A stretch of 64,000 nucleotides of DNA from DASSQJ01 sp963773655 (GTDB lineage Bacteria > Actinomycetota > Actinomycetes > Actinomycetales > Dermatophilaceae): contig CAVZBX010000006.1 in NCBI GenBank assembly GCA_963773655.1, positions 62,001 through 126,000 on the forward strand, in the 5' to 3' direction. The notes beneath the pieces were generated by a model, which made no database searches, was not told the DNA's origin, and worked only from the letters and a program-made list of their open reading frames with translations. The position numbers and the translations under genes are program-made. Of this stretch, positions 32,979-41,990 are shown one piece after another; the first letter of the stretch is position 1; every line of letters begins with the position of its first letter.

Positions 32979-33713
32979 ATGACAGCCCGAGCCCAGTCCG
33001 CGCCCAGCCTCCGCCGCCCGGACGGCAGCGCGGTGCGGGTGCTCGTCGTGGACGACGAGCCCAACCTCACCGAGCTGCTCTCGATGGCGCTGCGGTACGA
33101 GGGCTGGGAGGTCCGCACCGCCGGAAGCGGCATCGCAGCGGTCCGCGCCGCGAAGGAGTTCGGTCCTGACGCCGTCGTGCTCGACATGATGCTGCCGGAC
33201 TTCGACGGCCTCGAGGTGCTCCGTCGGATGCGCGGCGACGACCCGAACATCCCGGTCCTCTTCCTCACCGCCAAGGACGCGGTGGAGGACCGCGTCGCCG
33301 GACTGACGGCGGGCGGGGACGACTACGTGACCAAGCCGTTCAGCCTCGAGGAGGTCGTCGCCCGGCTCCGCGCGCTCATGCGCCGCACCGCCATCGCGGC
33401 CGACGACAGCAGCTCGCTGCTCGTCGTGGGGGACCTCACGATGGACGAGGACAGCCACGAGGTGACCCGCGGCGGCACCGAGATCCAGCTGACCGCGACC
33501 GAGTTCGAGCTGCTGCGCTACCTCATGCGCAACCCCAGGCGGGTCCTGTCGAAGGCCCAGATCCTCGACCGGGTGTGGAACTACGACTTCGGCGGCCAGG
33601 CCAACGTCGTCGAGCTCTACATCTCCTACCTTCGCAAGAAGATCGACGCCGGTCGGGCACCGATGATCCACACGATGCGCGGCGTGGGCTACGTCCTGAA
33701 GCCGGCCGAGTAG
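32979..33713 (+). CDS. OmpR-family response regulator
   Basis: 244 aa. The receiver domain shows VLVVDDEPNLTELLSMALRY with the acidic pair, AVVLDMMLPDFDG with the phosphoacceptor Asp, PVLFLTAKD and DDYVTKPFSLEEVVARLRAL with the switch Lys. The winged-helix output domain includes TATEFELLRYLMRNPRRVLS, then ILDRVWNYDF and MIHTMRGVGYVLKP. It is followed after 11 bases by its sensor kinase and is probably autoregulated through the upstream direct repeats. Confidence 0.95.
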   Translation: MTARAQSAPSLRRPDGSAVRVLVVDDEPNLTELLSMALRYEGWEVRTAGSGIAAVRAAKEFGPDAVVLDMMLPDFDGLEVLRRMRGDDPNIPVLFLTAKDAVEDRVAGLTAGGDDYVTKPFSLEEVVARLRALMRRTAIAADDSSSLLVVGDLTMDEDSHEVTRGGTEIQLTATEFELLRYLMRNPRRVLSKAQILDRVWNYDFGGQANVVELYISYLRKKIDAGRAPMIHTMRGVGYVLKPAE

Positions 33714-33724
33714 CCTCACCGCCG

Positions 33725-35206
33725 ATGCCGCTCGCCGCCCCGCACCTCGTGCGCCCGTCGCGCTGGACGCTGCGCGCGAAGCTGCTCGCCTCGGTGCTCG
33801 TCCTCTTCACCGTCGTCATGCTGGCCACCAGCGCCCTGACCGTCCTCGAGACCCGGCGCTACCTCTTCGTTCAGCTGGCCGACGACCTCGACAGCGCCGT
33901 CGTCCGGGTCGACGACCGCCGGCTCGACCGCGACGGCGACGACGACCGGCGGCCGGCGCAGCCCCCCGGCGCGCCCGGGGGCGACCGCGTGCTCGCGCTC
34001 CTGCTGGCCCCCGACGGCAGCGTGGCCACCGACCAGTACGGCACGCCACTGAACACGGTGTGGAACGGCAGGGGTGGCGACGCCACGCTGACGACCGAGC
34101 AGATCGCGACGCTGGCCGCGAGCGTCGACGGCTCCGACCCGGTCCGCGTCGAGCTGGGCGGTGACACCGGCAGCTACCTCGTCGAGGCGCGGCCGGTGGA
34201 CGGCGGGCTGTTCGTCGTCGGGGTCTCCACCGATCCGGCCGACGCGCTGCTCGGCAAGCTGCTCGTGCTCGTCGTCGCGGGCACGCTGGTCGGGCTCGTC
34301 CTCGTCGGCGTCGGGGGTGCGGTGCTCATCCGCCGCAACCTGGCCCCGCTCGACCGGGTCGCGGCCACCGCGAGACAGGTGTCCCGGCTCGAGCTCGACT
34401 CCGGCGACGTGGCGCTCGCGGTGCGGGTGCCGGCCGGGGACGTCGACGACCGCACCGAGGTGGGCCAGGTCGCGCTGGCGCTCAACACGATGCTCGACGA
34501 CGTCGAGTCGGCGCTGACCGCCCGGCAGGAGAGCGAGATGCGAGTCCGGCAGTTCGTCGCCGACGCCTCCCACGAGCTGCGCACACCGCTCGCCTCGATC
34601 CGCGGCTACGCCGAGCTCACCCGCCGTGAGACCGAGCCGGTGCCGGGGGCGGTGACCCACGCGATCGGCCGGGTCGAGTCGGAGGCGCTGCGGATGCAGG
34701 AGCTCGTCGAGGACCTGCTCCTCCTCGCCCGCCTCGATGCGGGCCGACCGCTCGACCGGGAGCCGGTGGACCTGTCGCTGCTGGCGATGAACGCGGTGAG
34801 CGACGCCCACGCGGCCTCCCCCGACCACTCCTGGGAGCTCGACCTGCCCGACGAACCGGTGGAGGTGACGGGCGACCGGGCCCGGCTGCACCAGATCCTC
34901 GCCAACCTGCTGGCCAACGCGCGGACCCACACCCCTGCGGGGACGCGCGTGGTCACGTCGCTGCGCCCGGAGGGCCAGCTGGTGCGGATCTCGGTGTCGG
35001 ACAACGGGCCGGGCATCCCCGACGGGCTGGAGTCGACGGTCTTCGAGCGGTTCACCCGCGGCGAGGAGTCGCGCAGCCGCGAGAAGGGCTCCACCGGTCT
35101 CGGCCTGTCGATCGTCGCCGCCGTGGGCCAGGCCCACGGCGGACGGGTCGAGGTCGACAGCCGCCCCGGCGACACGACGTTCTCGGTGCTGCTGCCCGCC
35201 ACCTGA
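33725..35206 (+). CDS. Sensor histidine kinase
   Basis: 493 aa. First membrane helix LLASVLVLFTVVMLATSALT, an extracytoplasmic sensor of about 140 residues, a second helix LLVLVVAGTLVGLVLVGVGG and a HAMP segment. HisKA motif FVADASHELRTPLASIRGYA (phospho-His), then the ATPase boxes HQILANLLANARTHTP (N), VSDNGPGIPDG (G1) and KGSTGLGLSIVAAVG (G2). Same operon as the response regulator. The signal is unknown; the sensor domain contains an acidic arginine-rich loop. Confidence 0.95.
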   Translation: MPLAAPHLVRPSRWTLRAKLLASVLVLFTVVMLATSALTVLETRRYLFVQLADDLDSAVVRVDDRRLDRDGDDDRRPAQPPGAPGGDRVLALLLAPDGSVATDQYGTPLNTVWNGRGGDATLTTEQIATLAASVDGSDPVRVELGGDTGSYLVEARPVDGGLFVVGVSTDPADALLGKLLVLVVAGTLVGLVLVGVGGAVLIRRNLAPLDRVAATARQVSRLELDSGDVALAVRVPAGDVDDRTEVGQVALALNTMLDDVESALTARQESEMRVRQFVADASHELRTPLASIRGYAELTRRETEPVPGAVTHAIGRVESEALRMQELVEDLLLLARLDAGRPLDREPVDLSLLAMNAVSDAHAASPDHSWELDLPDEPVEVTGDRARLHQILANLLANARTHTPAGTRVVTSLRPEGQLVRISVSDNGPGIPDGLESTVFERFTRGEESRSREKGSTGLGLSIVAAVGQAHGGRVEVDSRPGDTTFSVLLPAT

Positions 35207-35247
35207 GGACCGGGCACGGACCGACCGGACCGGAGGCAGCGAGTCGC

Positions 35248-35756
35248 TCAGCCGGGAAGGACCAGCTCGTAGGCGAGCAGCCGGACGTCGGGCCGTGGGC
35301 TCCAGTCCCGCTCCGGGACCCGGACGAAGCCGAGCCGCTCGTAGAGGCGGTGCGCGGCCCGCATCCAGGTGCCGCTGGAGAGGATGACGCGCGCCACCCC
35401 CTCCGCCCGCGCGACGTCGAGGCAGGCGCGGGTCAGCAGCTCGCCGAGCACCACGGCCCCGGGCGGCGGGAGCGACGGCGAGCATCCGCACCTCCACCTC
35501 GCCGGGCCGGCACATCTCGACGAGCGGGCTCGCGGCGGGCACGACCGTCACGGTGCCGAGGAGCGCGCCGTCGGGTGCCGCGGCGACGAGGAGCACCGCG
35601 TCCCGGTGCCGCGCGCGCGGCGTCACGGAGGTGGTCGGCGTACGGATGGTCGGCGGTGATCCGGCCGTCCGCCGCGTAGGCCTCGACCGTCAGCCGACCC
35701 ACCGCCTCGAGCTCGTCCTCCCGCGCCCGGCGCACCCTCGCCTCCACGCCGTCCAT
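35248..35756 (-). pseudogene. GNAT-family acetyltransferase, two frameshifts
   Basis: The gene reads in three successive frames from ATG 35756. First VEARVRRAREDELEAVGRLT and TADHPYADHLRD; then, after a shift near 35,620, RHRDAVLLVAAAPDGALLGT and GEVEVRMLAVAPAARG; then, after a shift near 35,460, AVVLGELLTRACLDVARAEG and AAHRLYERLGFVRVPERDW to the stop. The second lesion falls in the acetyl-CoA binding R-G-x-G-x-G loop, which seems shortened. Either a pseudogene or a sequence problem. Substrate unknown. Confidence 0.75.
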
Positions 35757-35848
35757 CCTCGCAGGTACCCGCACACCGGACCGGCGTGACCACGGTTGGG
35801 GCGCTCTGGCAGGATCGCCCCACCTCGATGAATCGACCGGAGGCGAGG

Positions 35849-36548
35849 ATGGCCGACACGGCAGCGGGCAGCGGGCCCGACGACGCCTCGCCCGACGACG
35901 CCCCGCCCGCCGACCACGAGGACTTCTCGCACCGCGTGGAGCGACGGACCGGCAAGACGATCCGGGAGGTCGTCACGCTGCTCGTCCTGTCCCTCACGGC
36001 GGTGCTCACGGCCTGGTGCGGGTTCCAGTCCTCGAAGTGGGGCGGCGAGATGTCGATCGCGTTCTCCCAGGCGAGCAGCGCGCGCGTCCAGGCGGCCAGC
36101 GCCGACGGCGAGGCGCGCACCGCGCGGGGGTACGACCTGACCATCTGGGCCAACTACGTCAACGCCGTCGCGGAGGACAACACCGAGCTCACCGACTACA
36201 TCAGCGAGCGGTTCACCCCCGCGTTCCGCATCGCCTACGACGACTGGGTGGCCGGCGGCCGGACCGAGCCGGGCCCGTTCGCCGAGCCGTCCTACGTGCC
36301 GCCGGGCACGGCCGAGGCCGAGGCGCTCAGCGCCCGCGCCGACGAGAAGGTTCCAGCAGGCGCTCGAGAACAACGCCCGGGGAGACCGGTACTCGCTGCT
36401 GACGGTGCTCTTCGCGCTCGTCCTCTTCTTCGCCGCGATGTCCGGCCGCGACTTCGCCGCCTGGGTCTCCCGGGCCTTCCTCGGCATCGCCGGGGTACTG
36501 CTGGTCGTCGGCGCCGTCATCCTCTCGACCTTCCCCGTCATCGTCTGA
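35849..36548 (+). pseudogene. Membrane protein of unknown function, one frameshift
   Basis: ATG 35849 with GGAGGCGAGG upstream. The first part has a helix (TIREVVTLLVLSLTAVLTAW) and an external region with SSKWGGEMSIAFSQASSARV, WANYVNAVAEDNTELTDYIS and RFTPAFRIAYDDW. At about 36,350 one extra G (AAGGTTCCAG) shifts frame; the continuation is FQQALENNARGDRYSLLTVL, FALVLFFAAMSGR and two final helices ending in TFPVIV at 36548. Without the extra base the protein would be about 232 aa. Family not recognised with certainty. Confidence 0.65.
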
Positions 36549-36600
36549 CGGTCCGCAGCCCGCCCGGGCGTCCGACGCCTCGTCCGACGACAGCGCGGGA

Positions 36601-36616
36601 ACAGGAGGCGCACAGG
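36601..36616. promoter_or_regulatory. ACAGG-N6-ACAGG box before the glycosyltransferase
   Basis: ACAGG (36601-36605) and ACAGG (36612-36616) have the same 11-base period and a similar spacer as the box before the response regulator gene. It lies 22 bases before ATG 36638. Confidence 0.5.
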
Positions 36617-36637
36617 GTCGCCCGTGACGGTTGGCCC

Positions 36638-38674
36638 ATGCAGACCACCATGCCGCCGGCAGCCGCGGCCACGGCCTCCCCCACCGACGACGGCCCACGG
36701 CGAGGCGGCGGGCGTGCGTTCCGTGGCCGGGCGACCGAGCGGGTGCGCCGGACGCTGCGGGGCCCGGTGTCCGACCCGGCGTGGGCGCGCCCCGCGCTGC
36801 TCGCCCTCCTCCTCGGCACGACGCTGGCGTACCTGTGGAACCTCACGGCGAGCGGCTGGGCCAACTCCTTCTACTCGGCGGCGGTGCAGGCCGGCAGCGT
36901 CTCGTGGAAGGCGCTGCTCTTCGGCAGCCTCGACGCGGCGAACGCCATCACCGTCGACAAGCCACCGGCCTCCGTGTGGGTGATGGCGCTGTCCGTCCGA
37001 GTGCTGGGACTCGGCTCCTTCGCCATCCTCCTGCCCCAGGTGCTCATGGGGGTGGGGACGGTCGCCGTCGTGCACGCCACCGTGCGCCGCCGGTTCGGGC
37101 ACGGCGCCGCCCTGCTCGCCGGTGCCGCGCTCGCGCTCACGCCGGTCGCGGTGCTGATGTTCCGCTTCAACAACCCGGACGCCCTGCTCACCCTGCTGAT
37201 GGCGCTCGCGGTGTGGGCCGCGCTGCGAGCGACCGACGCCGGTTCGCTGCGGTGGATCGCCCTCTCGGGGGCCTTCGTCGGGTTCGGGTTCCTCACCAAG
37301 TCGCTGCAGGCGCTCCTCGTCGTCCCGGCGATCGCCCTGACGTGGATGCTTCTCGCGGACACCTCCATCCGCCGCCGGCTCGTCGGCGGGCTGGCCTCCA
37401 CCGGTGCGTTCCTGCTCTCGGCCGGCTGGTGGGTGGCGCTCGTCGAGCTGCTGCCGGCATCGGCCCGTCCGTACGTCGGCGGCAGCCAGACCAACTCGTT
37501 CCTCGAGCTGACCTTCGGCTACAACGGGCTCGCCCGGATCGACGGCTCGGAGGAGGGACGGGTCGGGGGCGGCGGGCCGTTCTCCGCCGGTACCGGGCTG
37601 CTCCGGATGTTCGACGCCTCCAACGGCGGCAACATCTCCTGGCTGCTCCCCGCCGCGCTGCTGCTGCTCGCCGCCGGACTGTGGTTCCGCGGGCGGGCGC
37701 CGCGGACCGACCGTCGCCGGGCCGCCTACGTCGCGATGGGCGCTTGGCTGGTCGTCACCCTGCTGGTCTTCTCGCTGATGGGTGGCATCTTCCACGAGTA
37801 CTACACCGTGGCCCTCGCGCCCGCCGTGGGCGCGCTCGTCGGGATGGGGGTCGGCGAGGCCTGGGAGCGCCGCCACACGGTGGCGGGGCCGGTGGTGCTC
37901 GCCACCGTGACGGCGGTGACGTCGGTCTGGGCGTTCGTGCTGCTCTCACGCACCACCGCGTACGGGGAGTGGCTGCGCCTCGGGGTGCTCGTCCTCGGGC
38001 TGGGAACCGCGGTGCTCCTCCTCGTCGTCGGGCAGGTGCACCGCCGTGTCGTACCGGCCGTGGTGGCCGTGGCGGTGGTCGCGGGCCTCGGCGGCCCGGC
38101 CGCGTACAGCGCCGCCACGCTCGCCACCGCGCACACCGGGTCCATCGTCACCGCCGGCCCGTCGACGGGGGATGCACCAGGTGGCGGCAACGGAGGCCCA
38201 CCCGGCGGCGGGGTCGCCGGCGGTGCACCCGGTCAGGCGCCGGGCCAGGGCCTGTCCGCAGGCGCCCCCGCCGGGGGCGGCCGGCAGGCGATGGGCGCTC
38301 TGCTCGGGTCCTCCACGCCGGACGGCGCGGTGGTGCAGACCCTCGCCGCCGACGCCGACCGGTACACGTGGGTGGCCGCCGCCGTCGGGTCGAACAACGC
38401 GGCAGGGCTCCAGCTGGGCACCGGGCTTCCGGTCATGGCGATCGGGGGCTTCAACGGGTCCGACCCCTACCCCACGCTCGAGCAGTTCCAGCAGTACGTC
38501 GAGGACGGCCGTATCCACTACTTCCTCGCCGGCGGCGGCTTCCCCGGCCAGCAGGGCGGGTCGGGTGTCGCGGACGAGATCGACAGCTGGGTCAGCGCGA
38601 ACCACACCCCGGTGACGATGGGCGGCGCGACCTTCTACGACCTCACCCAGCCTCTTGGTGCGACGGATCAGTAG
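36638..38674 (+). CDS. ArnT/PMT-type glycosyltransferase (GT39-like)
   Basis: 678 aa. A cytoplasmic Arg-rich start, then about 11-13 hydrophobic helices. The first loop has SGWANSFYSAAVQAGSVSWK and DAANAITVDKPPASVWVMAL, the acidic D-K-P-P motif typical of polyprenyl-phosphate glycosyltransferases. RFNNPDALLTLLMALAVW and FGFLTKSLQALLVVPA follow. The C-terminal soluble part has a Gly/Pro-rich linker and a conserved domain with AAVGSNNAAGLQLGTGLPVM and AIGGFNGSDPYPTLEQFQQY. Likely transfers a sugar from a lipid carrier on the outer membrane face to protein or lipid. Shares a putative operator with the two-component system. Confidence 0.88.
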   Translation: MQTTMPPAAAATASPTDDGPRRGGGRAFRGRATERVRRTLRGPVSDPAWARPALLALLLGTTLAYLWNLTASGWANSFYSAAVQAGSVSWKALLFGSLDAANAITVDKPPASVWVMALSVRVLGLGSFAILLPQVLMGVGTVAVVHATVRRRFGHGAALLAGAALALTPVAVLMFRFNNPDALLTLLMALAVWAALRATDAGSLRWIALSGAFVGFGFLTKSLQALLVVPAIALTWMLLADTSIRRRLVGGLASTGAFLLSAGWWVALVELLPASARPYVGGSQTNSFLELTFGYNGLARIDGSEEGRVGGGGPFSAGTGLLRMFDASNGGNISWLLPAALLLLAAGLWFRGRAPRTDRRRAAYVAMGAWLVVTLLVFSLMGGIFHEYYTVALAPAVGALVGMGVGEAWERRHTVAGPVVLATVTAVTSVWAFVLLSRTTAYGEWLRLGVLVLGLGTAVLLLVVGQVHRRVVPAVVAVAVVAGLGGPAAYSAATLATAHTGSIVTAGPSTGDAPGGGNGGPPGGGVAGGAPGQAPGQGLSAGAPAGGGRQAMGALLGSSTPDGAVVQTLAADADRYTWVAAAVGSNNAAGLQLGTGLPVMAIGGFNGSDPYPTLEQFQQYVEDGRIHYFLAGGGFPGQQGGSGVADEIDSWVSANHTPVTMGGATFYDLTQPLGATDQ

Positions 38675-39144
38675 CCGGGGCCGACACCGAACAGCGGCTC
38701 GGCCGACCACCACGACACGTCCGCGTGCCCGGCACCGTCGAACTCGACGACGACGTAGGTGGTCGGCCCGTCGAGGCCACGGCAGACGCCGAGCGCACCG
38801 GACCGCACCTCGGGGACGTCCTCGCAGCGGACGGCGGCCACGGGCGGCTCCGCCATCGCCACCAGGGCCTCGAGCTCGTCGCTGCTCATCGGCCTCCCGA
38901 CCGGGCCCGGCACGGTCATGCCGAACGAGGTACCGGACTCCGGCACCATCCCGCCTCCCTCCTCGAAGTCCGGGACGACGAGTCCGAGGACGCCGAAGAA
39001 CAGCAGCGGCACCAGGGCCGACAGGAGCTGGCCGAGCAGGGCGACACCACTGAGCACGAGGGCCACGACGGCGATGGTGCGGGTGTTGTCGCGCGCGGTC
39101 CGAGCCGGCGCAACGGGCCGGGCCGGTCCCCCCGTGATCGTCAT
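38668..39144 (-). CDS. Small membrane protein, unknown
   Basis: 158 aa. One long hydrophobic helix region (TIAVVALVLSGVALLGQLLS then ALVPLLFFGVLGLVV) followed by an external part with SSDELEALVAMAEPPVAAVR, CEDVPEVRSGALGVCRGLDG (two cysteines, likely disulfide) and VVVEFDGAGHADVSWWS. No family recognised. It converges on the glycosyltransferase and their 3' ends overlap by seven bases. Start ATG 39144. Confidence 0.7.
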   Translation of the reverse strand: MTITGGPARPVAPARTARDNTRTIAVVALVLSGVALLGQLLSALVPLLFFGVLGLVVPDFEEGGGMVPESGTSFGMTVPGPVGRPMSSDELEALVAMAEPPVAAVRCEDVPEVRSGALGVCRGLDGPTTYVVVEFDGAGHADVSWWSAEPLFGVGPGY

Positions 39145-39252
39145 GTGCGGAGTATGGCGTGACCACGGGCCCGGGGCACCCGAATCACGAGAGCTCCCCG
39201 CACGGCACCGGGCGGGGCCGGCGGCCTGCCCGCACCTTCCTACACTTCGGGG

Positions 39253-40083
39253 ATGGAGACGGTCGCGGTCATCGGGGCGGGAGCGATGGGCGCCGGGGTG
39301 GGCCGGCGCCTGCGCGACAGGGGGTGCACCGTGCTGACGCTGCTCGACGGCCGCACACCCGCGACGCGGGAGCGCGCCGAGGAGGCCGGCATGCGCGAGG
39401 CCTCGCTCGAGGAGGTGGGGCGGGCCGACCTGGTCCTGTCGATCGTGCCGCCGGCGGCAGCCGAGGCGGTCGTCGACACGGTCCTCCCCGTGCTGCCGGG
39501 CGGCCCGGTGTTCTGCGACGCCAACGCCGTCAGCCCCGCCACCACGACGCGGATGGCCGAGCGCGTCACCGCCGCCGGTGGCCGCTTCGTCGACGGTGCG
39601 GTCATCGGTGGTCCACCCGAGCAGGGCTACGACGGGCCGCGCGTCTACCTGGCCGGGCCGGACGCGACCGAGGTCGCCGCCCTGGGTCGGCTGGGGCTCG
39701 ACGTGCACGTCCTCGACGGCCCCGTGGGTGCGGCCTCGGCCCTGAAGATGTGCTATGGCGGGCTGAACAAGGGCGTCATCGGGCTCGCGACGGCGGTCCT
39801 GCTCGCGGCCGAGCGTCACGGGGCCGCCGACGACCTCGTCGCGGAGATGGGAGGAAGCATGCGATGGCTGCTCGACCGGCTCCCCACGGCGGTGCCGGGC
39901 ATGTACCCGAAGGCGTACCGGTGGGACACCGAGATGCACGAGGTGGCGGCCTTCCTCGGCTCCGCCGACTCCGCGGCGCAGCGGGTCTGGGACGGCCTCG
40001 GCGACTTCTACACCGACCGTGCGGCCGCGCACGGCGCCGGCCAGGAACTCGCCGCCCTCCGACGGCTGCTCGACCGCGGCTGA
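39253..40083 (+). CDS. NAD(P)-dependent dehydrogenase with DUF1932 C-terminus
   Basis: 276 aa of the 6-phosphogluconate/3-hydroxyisobutyrate dehydrogenase superfamily. N-terminal METVAVIGAGAMGAGVGRRL nucleotide-binding motif, ADLVLSIVPPAAAEAV, CDANAVSPATTTRMAE and FVDGAVIGGPP. The C-terminal DUF1932 part includes AASALKMCYGGLNKGVIGLA with the catalytic Lys. Substrate unknown. The start ATG 39253 matches the family exactly. Confidence 0.88.
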   Translation: METVAVIGAGAMGAGVGRRLRDRGCTVLTLLDGRTPATRERAEEAGMREASLEEVGRADLVLSIVPPAAAEAVVDTVLPVLPGGPVFCDANAVSPATTTRMAERVTAAGGRFVDGAVIGGPPEQGYDGPRVYLAGPDATEVAALGRLGLDVHVLDGPVGAASALKMCYGGLNKGVIGLATAVLLAAERHGAADDLVAEMGGSMRWLLDRLPTAVPGMYPKAYRWDTEMHEVAAFLGSADSAAQRVWDGLGDFYTDRAAAHGAGQELAALRRLLDRG

Positions 40084-40150
40084 GGACCGCGCACCCCCCT
40101 GCCGCCCGCTTTGCCCGGCGGGTGGGCCGACGGCTACCCTGTGCGACGTT

Positions 40151-40240
40151 GGAGGCGTCGCCTAGTCCGGTCTATGGCGCCGCACTGCTAATGCGGTTTG
40201 GGCTAACCGCCCATCGAGGGTTCAAATCCCTCCGCCTCCG
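40151..40240 (+). tRNA. tRNA-Ser(GCT)
   Basis: A 90-base class II tRNA: acceptor GGAGGCG/CGCCTCC, anticodon stem CCGCA/TGCGG around CTGCTAA (anticodon GCT), a long variable arm TTTGGGCTAACCGCCCAT, T-arm GAGGG-TTCAAAT-CCCTC, discriminator G. CCA not encoded. Confidence 0.95.
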
Positions 40241-40247
40241 CACACGG

Positions 40248-40278
40248 AAACCCCCGGGAGCTTGCGACCGGGGGTTTT
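40248..40278 (+). terminator. Terminator of tRNA-Ser(GCT)
   Basis: AAACCCCCGG (40248-40257) pairs with CCGGGGGTTT (40268-40277) and is followed by T, a classical hairpin with T-run. Confidence 0.85.
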
Positions 40279-40401
40279 CCGTGGGCGGAGGCGGGGCGAT
40301 GCCGGGAGAGGATCGCGCGGGTGAGGGACGAACCCGCGCGAGCCTCGGTCCCTCCGCCTCCGCCCTCGGGGCGGGAGGGTTCCCGGGGCCGGACCTCGGC
40401 C

Positions 40402-41178
40402 TCAGTGGTTCTCCGAGAGGCTCCACATCGTCCACAGCTCGGTGCGCATCCGGCGGGGCTGGCGCAGGGTGTACACGACCGCCTCGGCGATGTCGGTCGG
40501 CTCCATGAAGTCCCCCTCGGAGGGGTCCTTGCCGCCGAACCGTCCGTCGGCCGCCGCGAACCCGGTGTTCACCCCGGCCGGTGCGATGACGGTGGTGCGG
40601 ATGCCCTCGGTGCGCAGCTCGCGGTCGAGCGCGGTGCCGAGGTTGATCTGGGCACCCTTGGTGGCGGCGTAGACCGCCTCCTTGCCGCCGCCGATCATCA
40701 GCCCGGCGACCGACCCCATGATGACGATGTCGCCGCCGTCGCCCTGGGCGCGGAACTGCCGCACCGCCGCGCGGGCCAGCCACACCGTGCCCTTGACGTT
40801 GAGGTCGACCATGAGCTCGACCTCCGCCGAGGAGTAGTCGAGCACGCCGCCGTAGAACCCGACCGCGGCGTTGGCCACCACGGAGTCGACGCGGCCGAAG
40901 GTGTCCACCCCGGCCGCGACGAGGGCGTCGGCCGTGGCCTCCAGCCGGGAGTCGCCGACGAGGGTGACGAGCCGGTCCCCGCCCCACTCCTCGCGAAGCA
41001 GGGCGAGGGACTCATCCCTGAGGTCGCCCGCGACCACCCGGCCACCGCACTCGAGGACCAGCCGCGCCGTGGCCCCGCCGATGCCGCCACCGGCACCGGT
41101 GACGACGACGACGGTGTCCTGCAGGCTGCGCCAGTGCCCGTTCGTGGCACCACCGTCGAGGTGGTAGGGGGCGGTCAC
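40402..41178 (-). CDS. SDR-family oxidoreductase, probable polyol dehydrogenase
   Basis: 258 aa. TVVVVTGAGGGIGGATARLV (TGxxxGIG), VVANAAVGFYGG (NAA), IVIMGSVAGLMIGGGKEAVY with the catalytic Ser and AVYAATKGAQINLG (Y-x3-K). Last gene of the transporter operon: its GTG 41178 overlaps the upstream permease stop by GTGA, so it is translationally coupled. Context with polyol-type permeases and a mannitol dehydrogenase suggests oxidation of sorbitol, xylitol, arabitol or a related polyol; this is inference. Confidence 0.88.
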   Translation of the reverse strand: MTAPYHLDGGATNGHWRSLQDTVVVVTGAGGGIGGATARLVLECGGRVVAGDLRDESLALLREEWGGDRLVTLVGDSRLEATADALVAAGVDTFGRVDSVVANAAVGFYGGVLDYSSAEVELMVDLNVKGTVWLARAAVRQFRAQGDGGDIVIMGSVAGLMIGGGKEAVYAATKGAQINLGTALDRELRTEGIRTTVIAPAGVNTGFAAADGRFGGKDPSEGDFMEPTDIAEAVVYTLRQPRRMRTELWTMWSLSENH

Positions 41179-41990
41179 TTGATGGCGCCCATGGACAGGC
41201 CGCGGACGAGCTGTTTCTGGGCTACCCATCCGGCGATGATGACGGGGAGGGCGGCGATGGTGGCGGCGGCGGACAGGACGGCGAGGAACTGTCCGCGTCC
41301 GTCGACGAAGCTGCCGAGGAACGGTGGGGTGGTGCGGGCGGCGGAGCTGGTGAGGATGAGGGCGAGGAAGTACTCGTTCCAGGCGAAGATGAAGCTGATC
41401 AGGGCGGCGGCGGCGACGCCGGGCAGGACCAGGGGCAGCGCGATCCGGAAGATCTCCCGGCCCAGGCCGACGCCGTCGACGCGGGCGGCCTCGATGATCT
41501 CGTAGGGGACCTCGAGGTAGAACGAGCGCATCATCCACACGGTGACCGGCAGGTTCATCGCCGCGTAGACCAGGGAGAGCATGTAGATGTTGTCGAGCAG
41601 GTTGATCGTCTTGAAGATCATGAACAGGGGCAGCACGATCGCCGCGAGCGGCATGAACCGGGTGGAGATGAAGAAGGACAGGGTGTTCTGCGGGTTCTTG
41701 GTGGTGCGGATCGACAGGGCGTAGGCGGCCGGGATGGCCAGCGCCACGGCGATGATCGTGGAGATGACCGCGGCGGTCAGCGAGTTCTGCAGGTAGCCCA
41801 GCATCCCGCGGTCCATCGCCAGCTGGTAGCCCTCGGTGGAGGGGGTGAAGAACAGCTTGGGGTTGACCGAGGAGGCGACCGACTCGGGCTTGAACCCGTT
41901 GACCACCATCCAGAAGACGGGGAAGAAGAAGGCCAGGACCAGCACCCAGGTGCCCGCGGTGACCAGCCCACCCTTGGCGCGCGTGCTCAT
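41175..41990 (-). CDS. Carbohydrate ABC transporter permease (MalG/SmoG type)
   Basis: 271 aa, six helices. First helix GTWVLVLAFFFPVFWMVVNG, NSLTAAVISTIIAVALAIPA, and the EAA loop YEIIEAARVDGVGLGREIFR, which contacts the ATPase. ISFIFAWNEYFLALIL is typical of polyol/sugar MalG-type subunits. Starts within the upstream permease stop (ATGA, 41987-41990) and overlaps the SDR. No ATPase gene lies in this operon; a shared MsiK-like ATPase elsewhere is likely. Confidence 0.93.
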   Translation of the reverse strand: MSTRAKGGLVTAGTWVLVLAFFFPVFWMVVNGFKPESVASSVNPKLFFTPSTEGYQLAMDRGMLGYLQNSLTAAVISTIIAVALAIPAAYALSIRTTKNPQNTLSFFISTRFMPLAAIVLPLFMIFKTINLLDNIYMLSLVYAAMNLPVTVWMMRSFYLEVPYEIIEAARVDGVGLGREIFRIALPLVLPGVAAAALISFIFAWNEYFLALILTSSAARTTPPFLGSFVDGRGQFLAVLSAAATIAALPVIIAGWVAQKQLVRGLSMGAIK

